Shown here piece by piece: positions 7,819 to 13,635 of a DNA stretch of 27,759 nt (positions within the stretch are counted from its first letter, which is position 1; the number at the start of each line of letters is the position of its first letter). A program made the position numbers and the translations under genes. Below the pieces are notes generated by a model that did not search any database, was not told where the DNA came from, and saw only the letters and a list, made by a program, of their open reading frames with translations. Location: positions 1-27,759 of the forward strand of contig CAZGKM010000018.1 of assembly GCA_964526325.1 (NCBI GenBank), in the 5' to 3' direction. The DNA is from JACPHD01 sp964526325 (GTDB lineage: Bacteria; Patescibacteriota; Patescibacteriia; Patescibacteriales; GWC2-42-12).

Positions 7819-9030
7819 ATGAAAAATTGTTGTTCTAAAAAACGTATTGCCGTAGCCATGTCCCCGCACAAATCCCTACGGAATTCTGCGGGGCAAGCCG
7901 TTGGAAATAAAAAACGTATCGCCGTAGCTATGTCTGGGGGAGTTGATTCTTCAGTAGCGGCAAAAATATTAAAAGACCAAGGACACGATGTCGTTGGCAT
8001 TTTTTTGCATTTTTGGCGAGAGGAGCTGCCCCCTTTAATAAAGGGGGATAAGGGGGATTTTGAAAATAAATGCTGTTCAGCCGAAGCCTTGCTTGATGCC
8101 CGCCGCGTAGCCGATAAAATCGGACTACGTCTATACACTTTGAATTTTGCCAAAATTTTTAAAAAGCAAGTTGTTGATAATTTTTTAAGCGAATATAAAA
8201 AAGGCAAAACACCCAATCCATGCGTTAGATGCAATAAAGCGGTAAAACTCGGCCTGCTTATTAAACAGGCTAAAAAAATGGGCTTTGATTACGTGGCCAC
8301 CGGCCATTACGTTAACTTAAAACAAAACGAGAAAAAATTTTTATTATATTCGGCCAAGGATAAAACTAAAGACCAGTCGTATTTTCTATATACTTTAAAT
8401 CAAAACGAATTAAAGCATCTGCTATTTCCGTTAGGTGATTACACTAAAACGCAGGTCAGGGGACTGGCTGAAAAATTTATACTGCCGGTAGCCGAAAAAA
8501 CCGAAAGCCAGGAAATCTGTTTTATCCCGGAAAAAAATCATAATGAATTTTTAAAGCGCCATTTAAAATTAAAACCGGGGAAAATTGTGTTAGCCCCCTT
8601 TAATAAAGGGGGTGAGGGGGATTTAAACGGCAAAGTTATAGGCGCGCATCAAGGCTTGCCGCTTTATACTATCGGCCAGAGAAAAGGCATAGAGATCGGC
8701 GGTACGGGTCCGTATTACGCGGCTGGAATGGATTATAAGACAAATATATTATACGTGGTTAACGACGCCAACGACAAAATTTTATACAATAACAAGCTGA
8801 TCGCTAGAAACATTAATTGGATCGCCGGCGTTAAACCGAAATTGCCTTTACAATGCCAAGCCGTTATCCGCTATCGCCATCAGCCGGTAAATTGCATAAT
8901 AACTGGATTATTAAAAAATAAGCGTCAAGTAAAATTTAGTAAAGCGCAAAGAGCTATTACGCCCGGCCAAAGCGTAGTGTTTTATAGAGGTGAAGAAGTT
9001 TTGGGCGGGGGGATAATTTGCCAAAATTAA
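7819..9030 (+). CDS. mnmA: tRNA-uridine 2-sulfurtransferase MnmA with in-frame insertions
   Basis: MnmA makes 2-thiouridine at position 34 of tRNAs for Lys, Glu and Gln, using ATP and sulfur from a relay. Visible: the PP-loop SGGVDSS (residues 39-45), catalytic Cys135 in TPNPCVRCN, Cys234 in EICFIPE, the TGHYV and DQSYFLY motifs, and the HQGLPLYTIGQRKGI block, all in family order, so the enzyme is probably active. At 403 residues it is longer than the usual 360-380 because of three repeat-derived insertions: a 24-codon duplication at the N-terminus (KKRIAVAMS occurs twice, residues 7-15 and 31-39), LPPLIKGDKGDF (about 70-81) and LAPFNKGGEGDLN (about 258-270). ATG 7819 is the furthest start; ATG 7858 is also possible and would still include the inserted segment. 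Starts 23 bp after the beta-helix gene. No Shine-Dalgarno. Confidence 0.93.
   Translation: MKNCCSKKRIAVAMSPHKSLRNSAGQAVGNKKRIAVAMSGGVDSSVAAKILKDQGHDVVGIFLHFWREELPPLIKGDKGDFENKCCSAEALLDARRVADKIGLRLYTLNFAKIFKKQVVDNFLSEYKKGKTPNPCVRCNKAVKLGLLIKQAKKMGFDYVATGHYVNLKQNEKKFLLYSAKDKTKDQSYFLYTLNQNELKHLLFPLGDYTKTQVRGLAEKFILPVAEKTESQEICFIPEKNHNEFLKRHLKLKPGKIVLAPFNKGGEGDLNGKVIGAHQGLPLYTIGQRKGIEIGGTGPYYAAGMDYKTNILYVVNDANDKILYNNKLIARNINWIAGVKPKLPLQCQAVIRYRHQPVNCIITGLLKNKRQVKFSKAQRAITPGQSVVFYRGEEVLGGGIICQN
7837..7934 (+). repeat. 72-bp in-frame duplication with palindromic insert in mnmA
   Basis: A 26-bp sequence at 7837-7862 recurs at 7909-7934 (24 of 26 identical; AACGTAT-GCCGTAGC is the core). Between the copies lies a 46-bp insert with CCCCGCA (7862-7868) facing TGCGGGG (7887-7893). 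The offset is 72 bp, exactly 24 codons, so the frame survives. The layout is that of an inserted palindromic element flanked by a duplicated piece of target. Confidence 0.8.
8029..8061 (+). repeat. C5/G5 palindromic repeat, copy 1, translated within mnmA
   Basis: CCCCCTTT (8029-8036), loop AAT, AAAGGGGG (8040-8047), then ATAA and GGGGGATTTT. It is read as PPLIKGDKGDF. A second copy is at 8594-8625. Confidence 0.85.
8594..8625 (+). repeat. C5/G5 palindromic repeat, copy 2, translated within mnmA
   Basis: CCCCCTTT (8594-8601), loop AAT, AAAGGGGG (8605-8612), then TGA and GGGGGATTTA. The first 19 bases equal copy 1, but the frame is shifted: copy 1 starts at codon position 1, this one at position 2, giving APFNKGGEGDL. 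Confidence 0.85.
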
Positions 9031-9053
9031 ATAGATTTTATATACTGATTTTA

Positions 9054-9179
9054 TGTCATTGCGAGGAGCCTGCCTGCCGGCAGGCAGGTGTTAGCGACGC
9101 GGCAATCTCCGGTAAAAATCCACGTATGCGCCATTAAACCAGAGATTGCTTCACCCCGAGTACGGGGTTCGCAATGACA
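9054..9179. repeat. Composite 126-bp palindromic element between mnmA and alaS
   Basis: Perfect 11-bp ends TGTCATTGCGA (9054-9064) and TCGCAATGACA (9169-9179); a second inner pair GCAATCTC (9102-9109) and GAGATTGC (9142-9149); an exact 20-bp palindrome built on CCTGCCTGCC at 9069-9088; and a hairpin ACCCCG-AGTA-CGGGGT at 9153-9168. No transposase is inside, so it is a non-autonomous repeat of the kind scattered in many bacterial genomes. It ends 10 bp before the alaS start. Confidence 0.85.
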
Positions 9180-9189
9180 GCTGAAACAT

Positions 9190-11055
9190 ATGACATCAAA
9201 AGAACTAAGGCAAAAATATCTGGATTTTTTTAAAGCTCGGGGCCACGCCGTTATCCCGAGCGCTTCGGTTTTGCCGGAAAACGATTCTTCAACTTTATTT
9301 ATAAGTTCCGGCATGCAGCCGCTTATTCCGTATTTACTCGGCGAAAAACATCCGGAGGGCGTCCGCTTGGTAAATTCGCAAAAATCATTCAGAGCCGAAG
9401 ATATTGAGGAAGTCGGCGATAACCGCCATACGACTTTTTTTGAAATGCTTGGCAATTGGTCATTAGGCGATTATTTTAAAAAAGAACAACTGCCTTGGAT
9501 TTTTGAATTTTTAACTTCGGAATTAGGCCTTGACCCAAACCGCTTATACGCCACGGTTTTCCGCGGCGAAGCCAGCATCGGCGTAGATAAAGACGAAGAT
9601 TCGGTGGGATTTTTAAAAAATGTTTATAAAAACTTAGGCCTAGAGGCCAAAAATATTGATTTTGCCGAGCGGGACGGCATGAAGGGCGGCCGAATTTTTT
9701 ATTATCCGGCGACGAAAAATTGGTGGTCGCGCTCCGGCGTGCCGGCCAATATGCCGATCGGCGAACCGGGCGGGCCTGACAGCGAAATATTTTATGATTT
9801 GGGCGCTGATTTTAAAAAGCATGAAAATTCGCCGTGGGCGGATAAGCCCTGCCATGTAAATTGCGATTGCGGCCGATTCGTGGAAATCGCCAATAGCGTT
9901 TTTATGGAATTCCAAAGAACGCCGGCCGGTTTTGAAAAACTAAAACAGCAAAACGTTGATTTCGGCGGCGGTCTTGAAAGAATGACTATGGTAGTCCAGG
10001 GCTTTGACAATATTTTTGAAACCGACTTGTTTTCCAACACCATTAATACAATTTCCCGGCTGTCAGGCAAAAAATACCGCGAAAATATGAAAGCGTTTGA
10101 AATTATTGCCGATCATTTGCGCGCCGCTACTTTTATTATGGGCGACGATAAAGGCGTAGCGCCGTCCAACACCGGCCAAGGCTATATTGTCCGCCGTTTA
10201 ATCAGGCGCGCCATAAGATACGGCCGGCAAATCGGAATTAAGGAGGAATCTTGGACCAAAGAAATCGCCAAAGTAATAGCGCATGATTATCAAGAAATTT
10301 ATCCGGAACTGCGGAATAATATCAATTGGGTTATTGAACACTTAAAAGAAGAGGAAGCAAAATTCGCTAAAACGCTTGAACAAGGCTTAAAGGAATTTGA
10401 AAAGCTAAGCCAGGAAAAAATAATCAGCGGCAAACAAGCCTTTAACTTATATCAAACTTACGGTTTCCCGATTGAGATTACCGAAGAATTGGCTTTGGAA
10501 AAAAATCAAAACGTTAATAAAAATGAATTCGCAGATGAATTGAAAAAACATCAGGAGCTTTCCCGCACGGCCTCGGCCGGCATGTTTAAGGGCGGTTTGG
10601 CCGACTCGAGCGAAGCTACGATTAAATATCATACGGCCGCTCATCTGCTCTTAGCCTCTTTAAGAAAAGTTTTAGGCGATCATGTCATTCAAAAGGGAAG
10701 CAACATAACATCGGAACGCTTGCGTTTTGATTTCACGCATAATGAAAAAATGACTGAAGAAGAAAAGCTAAAAGTTGAAAAAATGGTAAATCAAGCTATA
10801 AAAGAAAATTTAGCCGTAACTTGTGAAGAAATGACTCTTGATCAAGCAAGGGGAAAAGGCGCTCATGGAATATTTGACGCCAAATACGGTGAAAAAGTTA
10901 AAATTTATACGATTGGCGATGAAAAAACATATTTTAGCAAAGAAATTTGCGGCGGTCCGCATGTTGAAAAAATTGGAGATTTAGGCGATTTTAAAATAAA
11001 AAAAGAAGAAAGCTCATCATCCGGAGTTAGAAGAATTAAAGCTATTTTAGAATAA
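9190..11055 (+). CDS. alaS: Alanyl-tRNA synthetase, compact form
   Basis: Charges tRNA-Ala with alanine in the cytoplasm. The class II catalytic domain is clear: RQKYLDFFKARGH, HTTFFEMLGNWSLGDYFK (motif 2 region), FGGGLERMTMV, then the tRNA-recognition helices (IADHLRAATF, GYIVRRLIRRAIRYGRQIG). Editing-domain zinc ligands are present: His481 and His485 (HTAAH), Cys587 and His591 (CGGPH). At 621 residues it is far shorter than the usual 870 or so. The C-Ala domain is missing, and the beta-barrel normally just ahead of the editing domain (the FYAESGGQ-type segment) also seems missing: the chain runs from RTASAGMFKGG straight into the editing domain. Such compact forms seem typical of this radiation. 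ATG 9190 aligns with the family start; the upstream repeat ends 10 bp before it, and no Shine-Dalgarno is seen. Confidence 0.95.
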   Translation: MTSKELRQKYLDFFKARGHAVIPSASVLPENDSSTLFISSGMQPLIPYLLGEKHPEGVRLVNSQKSFRAEDIEEVGDNRHTTFFEMLGNWSLGDYFKKEQLPWIFEFLTSELGLDPNRLYATVFRGEASIGVDKDEDSVGFLKNVYKNLGLEAKNIDFAERDGMKGGRIFYYPATKNWWSRSGVPANMPIGEPGGPDSEIFYDLGADFKKHENSPWADKPCHVNCDCGRFVEIANSVFMEFQRTPAGFEKLKQQNVDFGGGLERMTMVVQGFDNIFETDLFSNTINTISRLSGKKYRENMKAFEIIADHLRAATFIMGDDKGVAPSNTGQGYIVRRLIRRAIRYGRQIGIKEESWTKEIAKVIAHDYQEIYPELRNNINWVIEHLKEEEAKFAKTLEQGLKEFEKLSQEKIISGKQAFNLYQTYGFPIEITEELALEKNQNVNKNEFADELKKHQELSRTASAGMFKGGLADSSEATIKYHTAAHLLLASLRKVLGDHVIQKGSNITSERLRFDFTHNEKMTEEEKLKVEKMVNQAIKENLAVTCEEMTLDQARGKGAHGIFDAKYGEKVKIYTIGDEKTYFSKEICGGPHVEKIGDLGDFKIKKEESSSSGVRRIKAILE

Positions 11056-11128
11056 ATAATTTTTATTTTGCTAATATTAAAGTAAAAACTAAATTTATTT
11101 AATAATTACGGCTTTTCTGAATATCTAC

Positions 11129-11157
11129 TTGACAGCTATCTGAATAAACTATATAAT
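11129..11157 (+). promoter_or_regulatory. Consensus sigma70 promoter of the infA/alpha operon
   Basis: TTGACA at 11129-11134, exactly 17 bp, TATAAT at 11152-11157: a perfect match in both boxes. It lies 74 bp after alaS and should start transcription near 11164. DNA from about 11085 to 11110 upstream is AT-rich. Confidence 0.8.
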
Positions 11158-11176
11158 TATTTTACAGTAAATATTA

Positions 11177-11227
11177 AGGTTTTGGCATCTCGCCTTAAGC
11201 GAGTATTTTTTTGCCAAACCTATTTTT
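11177..11227 (+). terminator. Nested leader hairpins with U-tracts ahead of infA
   Basis: Outer stem AGGTTTTGGCA (11177-11187) with TGCCAAACCT (11212-11221), one bulged T, followed by ATTTTTG. Inner stem CTCGC (11189-11193) with GCGAG (11199-11203), followed by TATTTTTTT. Both look like intrinsic terminators. They lie after alaS but also 13-57 nt downstream of the predicted operon start site, so they could stop alaS transcripts, attenuate the operon, or end a short RNA. Confidence 0.55.
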
Positions 11228-11248
11228 GTTTTAAAATCGTATTTAATG

Positions 11249-11348
11249 NNNNNNNNNNNNNNNNNNNNNNNNNNNNNNNNNNNNNNNNNNNNNNNNNNNN
11301 NNNNNNNNNNNNNNNNNNNNNNNNNNNNNNNNNNNNNNNNNNNNNNNN
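11249..11348. other. Assembly gap (100 N)
   Basis: Exactly 100 Ns, the usual placeholder for a gap of unknown length. It removes the start of infA and an unknown amount of upstream sequence. Any frame reading through it is meaningless. Confidence 0.98.
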
Positions 11349-11349
11349 C

Positions 11350-11571
11350 AAACCAATCAGTTCCAAAGATTTTATTGAAATGCAAGGCGAGGTTATTGAA
11401 TTGATGCCGGCGGCCAGTTTTAAAGTAATTTTAGAAAATGGCCATGAAATTTTAACGCATCTTTCCGGAAAAATGAGAATGAATAAAATCAGACTTCTGC
11501 CCGGAGATAAAGTCAGAGTGCAAATCAGCCCTTACGATTTAACCAAGGGCAGGATAACTTACAGGCTATAA
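11350..11571 (+). CDS. infA: Translation initiation factor IF-1, 5' end in assembly gap
   Basis: IF-1 binds the ribosomal A site during initiation. The visible 73 codons (KPISSKDFIEMQGEV through SPYDLTKGRITYRL) cover the OB fold nearly completely; ENGHEILTHLSGKMR and LLPGDKVRVQ are hallmark segments. E. coli IF-1 has 72 residues and starts about eight residues before the IEMQG segment, so only the first codon or two are lost in the gap; the frame cannot be joined to the ATG at 11246-11248 with the nominal gap length, although the true length is unknown. Starting at the internal ATG 11380 would cut the first strand and is unlikely. It heads the infA-rpmJ-rpsM-rpsK-rpsD-rpoA-rplQ order common to bacteria. 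Confidence 0.93.
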   Translation, partial: KPISSKDFIEMQGEVIELMPAASFKVILENGHEILTHLSGKMRMNKIRLLPGDKVRVQISPYDLTKGRITYRL

Positions 11572-11585
11572 TAATTATTTAAACC

Positions 11586-11611
11586 ATGCGAAGTATAGTT
11601 TTCGCATTTTT
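11586..11611 (+). terminator. Weak hairpin terminator after infA
   Basis: ATGCGAA (11586-11592) pairs with TTCGCAT (11601-11607), loop of 8, followed by a T-run (11607-11611). It could lower transcription from infA into the rest of the operon. Confidence 0.5.
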
Positions 11612-11635
11612 AAAACTTTAAAAACTTTTTTAGAA

Positions 11636-11651
11636 CCCCGCATTCGCGGGG
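11636..11651. repeat. CCCCGC-ATTC-GCGGGG hairpin between infA and rpmJ
   Basis: A perfect 6-bp GC stem with a 4-base loop, with T-rich sequence before it and A-rich after it, so it could also terminate minus-strand transcription. The core resembles the CCCCGCA/TGCGGGG modules at 7862-7893 and 19838-19854. Confidence 0.55.
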
Positions 11652-11665
11652 CAAAAAATATAAAG

Positions 11666-11724
11666 TATCAAGTAAAAATTTAAAAGCGAGTAAAACTCTA
11701 CGGCCATTAAATTTTTACTTGATA
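11666..11724 (+). promoter_or_regulatory. 18-bp perfect inverted repeat in front of rpmJ
   Basis: TATCAAGTAAAAATTTAA (11666-11683) faces its exact reverse complement at 11707-11724, with a 23-nt loop holding a small GAGT-AAA-ACTC hairpin (11688-11698). The right arm ends 7 nt before the rpmJ ATG, so folding would cover the ribosome landing zone. There is no U-tract, which makes a translation control element more likely than a terminator. Confidence 0.65.
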
Positions 11725-11731
11725 ATAAAAT

Positions 11732-11845
11732 ATGAAAGTAAGAAGCAGCGTAAAAAAAATTTGCAAAGACTGTAAAACGATTAGACGCAACGGCAGAGTC
11801 TGGGTTATTTGCAAAACTCAAAAACATAAACAAAGACAAGGATAA
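11732..11845 (+). CDS. rpmJ: 50S ribosomal protein bL36 (zinc-binding form)
   Basis: A 37-residue protein starting MKVRSSVKKICKDCK and ending KHKQRQG, which is bL36 over its full length (usual 37-38). It keeps the zinc ligands: Cys11, Cys14, Cys27 and His32. It lies between infA and rpsM as in most bacteria. There is no Shine-Dalgarno; an 18-bp inverted repeat ends 7 nt upstream of the ATG and an interleaved repeat structure follows the stop. Too short for automatic ORF calling at usual cut-offs. Confidence 0.96.
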   Translation: MKVRSSVKKICKDCKTIRRNGRVWVICKTQKHKQRQG

Positions 11846-11853
11846 AATAGTTA

Positions 11854-11920
11854 AAAGTTGAAAGTTCAAAGTTTATAAAGTAAACTTTATTAACTTTCAA
11901 CTTTATACTTTATAAACTTT
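11854..11920 (+). promoter_or_regulatory. Interleaved inverted repeats (alternative folds) in front of rpsM
   Basis: Arm A, AAAGTTGAAAGTT (11854-11866), is the exact complement of A' (11892-11904). Arm B, AAAGTTTATAAAGTA (11868-11882), is the exact complement of B' (11906-11920). The order A-B-A'-B' is that of a pseudoknot. Half of B can also pair locally with TAAACTTT (11881-11888). B' ends 11 nt before the rpsM ATG. Both stems in full cannot form at once because the linkers are too short (1 and 9 nt), so competing folds are likely. Confidence 0.65.
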
Positions 11921-11931
11921 AATACTAACTT

Positions 11932-12324
11932 ATGGCTTTAAGAATCGCGGGTATAGTCATACCTAATGAAAAAAGAATAGAAATCGCCTTGACATATATT
12001 TATGGCATTGGCAAGCCAAAATCGCAAGATATTTTAAAACTGGCTAAAATTGATCCTAGTACCAGAGTTAAAGATTTAACCGATGAACAAGGCAATAAGC
12101 TCAGAGATTTGATAGAAAAGCATAATAAAGTTGAAGGTGATTTAAAGCGCGATGTTTTTGCCAATATAAAAAGGCTGAAAGAAATCAATAGCTATCGCGG
12201 CTCAAGGCACGCAAAAAGCTTGCCATGCAGAGGACAGCGCACTAAAACCAACAATCGAACAGTCCGCGGCAATGTTAGAAAAACCGCGACTTCCGGCAAA
12301 AAACCGGCGGCGCAAAAAACATAA
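11932..12324 (+). CDS. rpsM: 30S ribosomal protein uS13
   Basis: A 130-residue uS13, the head protein of the small subunit that contacts P-site tRNA and the large subunit (bridges B1a/B1b). The start MALRIAGIVIPNEKRIEIALTYIYGIG, the middle SYRGSRHAKSLPCRGQRTKTN and the basic tail match the family over its whole length (usual about 120-126). ATG 11932 is the only sensible start; it has no Shine-Dalgarno and follows the interleaved inverted repeats. An 18-bp AT-rich sequence right after the stop (12323-12340) repeats one found after infA (11613-11630). Confidence 0.97.
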   Translation: MALRIAGIVIPNEKRIEIALTYIYGIGKPKSQDILKLAKIDPSTRVKDLTDEQGNKLRDLIEKHNKVEGDLKRDVFANIKRLKEINSYRGSRHAKSLPCRGQRTKTNNRTVRGNVRKTATSGKKPAAQKT

Positions 12325-12347
12325 ACTTTAAAAACTTTTTAAGCAAT

Positions 12348-12917
12348 ATGACTGAAGAAAAAAAACAAGACAAAGAGATAAAGCAAGAGAAAAAAGAAGA
12401 AGAAAAAAAAATACAATCCATAACTGAAATGGATGAACCGGTTGTTAACGCCGGCAATCCTTTAAATATGGTTGAAGAATTACCGGAAGAAATCAGAAAA
12501 AAATTAGAAAAAAGCAAAGAAGACAGAAAAGCATTAAAGAAAAAAGGCAGAAAAAAGAAAGTAGACAAAAATGTACCGGTAGGAATAGCTCATGTTAAAG
12601 CGACTTACAATAACACGATCGTAGCTTTAGCCGACTTAAGCGGCAACGTATTATCCTGGGCATCGGCCGGCATGGCCGGTTTTAAAGGTCCGAAAAAATC
12701 CACTCCTTACGCCGCCCAAATTATTACGAGAATTGCGGTAGAAAAAGCCAAAGAATTCGGCTTAACTGAAGTAAGCGTCATAGTAAAAGGCGTAGGCACC
12801 GGCCGTGAATCCGCTATTAGAGCCTTAAACGCCAATGGTTTAATCATAACTTCAATTAAAGATATTACGCCTATACCGCACAACGGTTGCCGGCCTAAAA
12901 AACCAAGAAGAGTATAA
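12348..12917 (+). CDS. rpsK: 30S ribosomal protein uS11 with long N-terminal extension
   Basis: uS11 sits on the platform of the small subunit near the E-site mRNA path. The core runs from about residue 73 (KNVPVGIAHVKATYNNTIV, GFKGPKKSTPYAAQ, GVGTGRESAIRAL, DITPIPHNGCRPKKPRRV) to the end and is fully conserved. The total of 189 residues compares with about 129 in most bacteria: some 60 extra residues at the N-terminus, very rich in Glu and Lys (residues 1-22 and 44-72) with a short apolar middle (NAGNPLNMVEELP). There is no Met close to the normal start; the next ones (28 and 41) still leave most of the extension, and the ATG at 12348 has the AT-ATG context of its neighbours, so the extension is probably real. 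Its function is unknown. Confidence 0.95.
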   Translation: MTEEKKQDKEIKQEKKEEEKKIQSITEMDEPVVNAGNPLNMVEELPEEIRKKLEKSKEDRKALKKKGRKKKVDKNVPVGIAHVKATYNNTIVALADLSGNVLSWASAGMAGFKGPKKSTPYAAQIITRIAVEKAKEFGLTEVSVIVKGVGTGRESAIRALNANGLIITSIKDITPIPHNGCRPKKPRRV

Positions 12918-12927
12918 AATATAAAAT

Positions 12928-13557
12928 ATGTCAAAATATTTAGGACCAAAATGCAAATTATGCCGCAGAGAAGGCGATAAATTAATGCTAAAAGGGGAGA
13001 GATGCAGTACGGCAAAATGCGCGATAGTCAAAAGAAACTATCCGCCGGGTCTGCATGGTCCGAAAGGACGAGCCAGGCAAAGCGGTTATAACATGCAGCT
13101 AAGAGAAAAACAGAAAGCCAAAAGAATATATAATTTAATGGAAAAACAATTCGTTTTAAGTTTTGAAAGAGCGATTAAGCAAAAAGGCGCAGCTGGAGAA
13201 AACTTAATGAAAATTTTGGAAACCAGGCTGGATAATGTTATTTACCGTTTAGGCTTTGCTCCTTCAAGAGCTCAAGCCAGGGTTTTAACCAACCATGGTC
13301 ATTTTAGAGTTAATGATGTTAAAGTAAATATTCCGTCATTTAACGTAAAAACCGGAGATATTATAAAAGTCAGGCAGTCAAGCAGAAAAAACAAGCATTT
13401 TGCAAATTTATCGGAAAAACTTAAAAAGATGGAAATTCCCGGCTGGCTTAATCTTGATATTAAGGATTTAAGCGCCAAGGTTTTGCATCAACCGGGCATA
13501 GAAAATTTTGAGTCAAAAATTAACAGCCAAATGATCGTTGAGTTTTATTCTAAATAA
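12928..13557 (+). CDS. rpsD: 30S ribosomal protein uS4 (zinc-binding form)
   Basis: A primary 16S-binding protein that nucleates assembly of the 30S body. The 209 residues match the family length. Four cysteines (9, 12, 26 and 31) form the zinc knuckle of the 'C+' type. The S4 RNA-binding domain lies at about 98-160 (RLDNVIYRLGFAPSRAQAR, then HGHFRVNDVKVNIPSF). In E. coli S4 also represses its own operon by binding the leader upstream of rpsM; the structured sequence at 11854-11920 holds the same place here, but a regulatory link is inference. Starts 10 bp after rpsK; a palindromic repeat follows. Confidence 0.97.
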   Translation: MSKYLGPKCKLCRREGDKLMLKGERCSTAKCAIVKRNYPPGLHGPKGRARQSGYNMQLREKQKAKRIYNLMEKQFVLSFERAIKQKGAAGENLMKILETRLDNVIYRLGFAPSRAQARVLTNHGHFRVNDVKVNIPSFNVKTGDIIKVRQSSRKNKHFANLSEKLKKMEIPGWLNLDIKDLSAKVLHQPGIENFESKINSQMIVEFYSK

Positions 13558-13565
13558 TAATATTC

Positions 13566-13622
13566 ACCCCTGTTAAATAAATTCGCCTTCAGCGAATTTC
13601 CGTGGAGCGGATTTAACGGGGT
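13566..13622. repeat. Palindromic repeat (three-way junction) between rpsD and rpoA
   Basis: Outer arms ACCCC-T-GTTAAAT (13566-13578, one bulged T) and ATTTAACGGGGT (13611-13622). Inside are an 8-bp hairpin AAATTCGC (13579-13586) with GCGAATTT (13592-13599) and a small CCG/CGG stem (13600-13602, 13608-13610). The outer arms match those at 1684-1716 and 25655-25706. It ends 13 nt before the rpoA start. Confidence 0.75.
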
Positions 13623-13635
13623 AAAATTAAAAAAT

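Noticed and set aside
7779..8234. Minus-strand ORF of 151 residues over mnmA
   Set aside because: Shadow of mnmA and its repeats; no family pattern, and the + strand has a full MnmA.
9051..9455. Minus-strand ORF with CLPAGRLLAMT-like peptide
   Set aside because: It is the translation of the palindromic element at 9054-9179 plus the reverse of alaS.
11182..11571. Continuous 129-residue frame reading through the Ns into infA
   Set aside because: The middle is 100 unknown bases of unknown true length and the upstream part is the hairpin leader; only 11350-11571 is IF-1.
11854..11920. A complete H-type pseudoknot with both 13- and 15-bp stems formed
   Set aside because: The linkers (1 and 9 nt) cannot span stems of that length; kept only as competing or partial folds.
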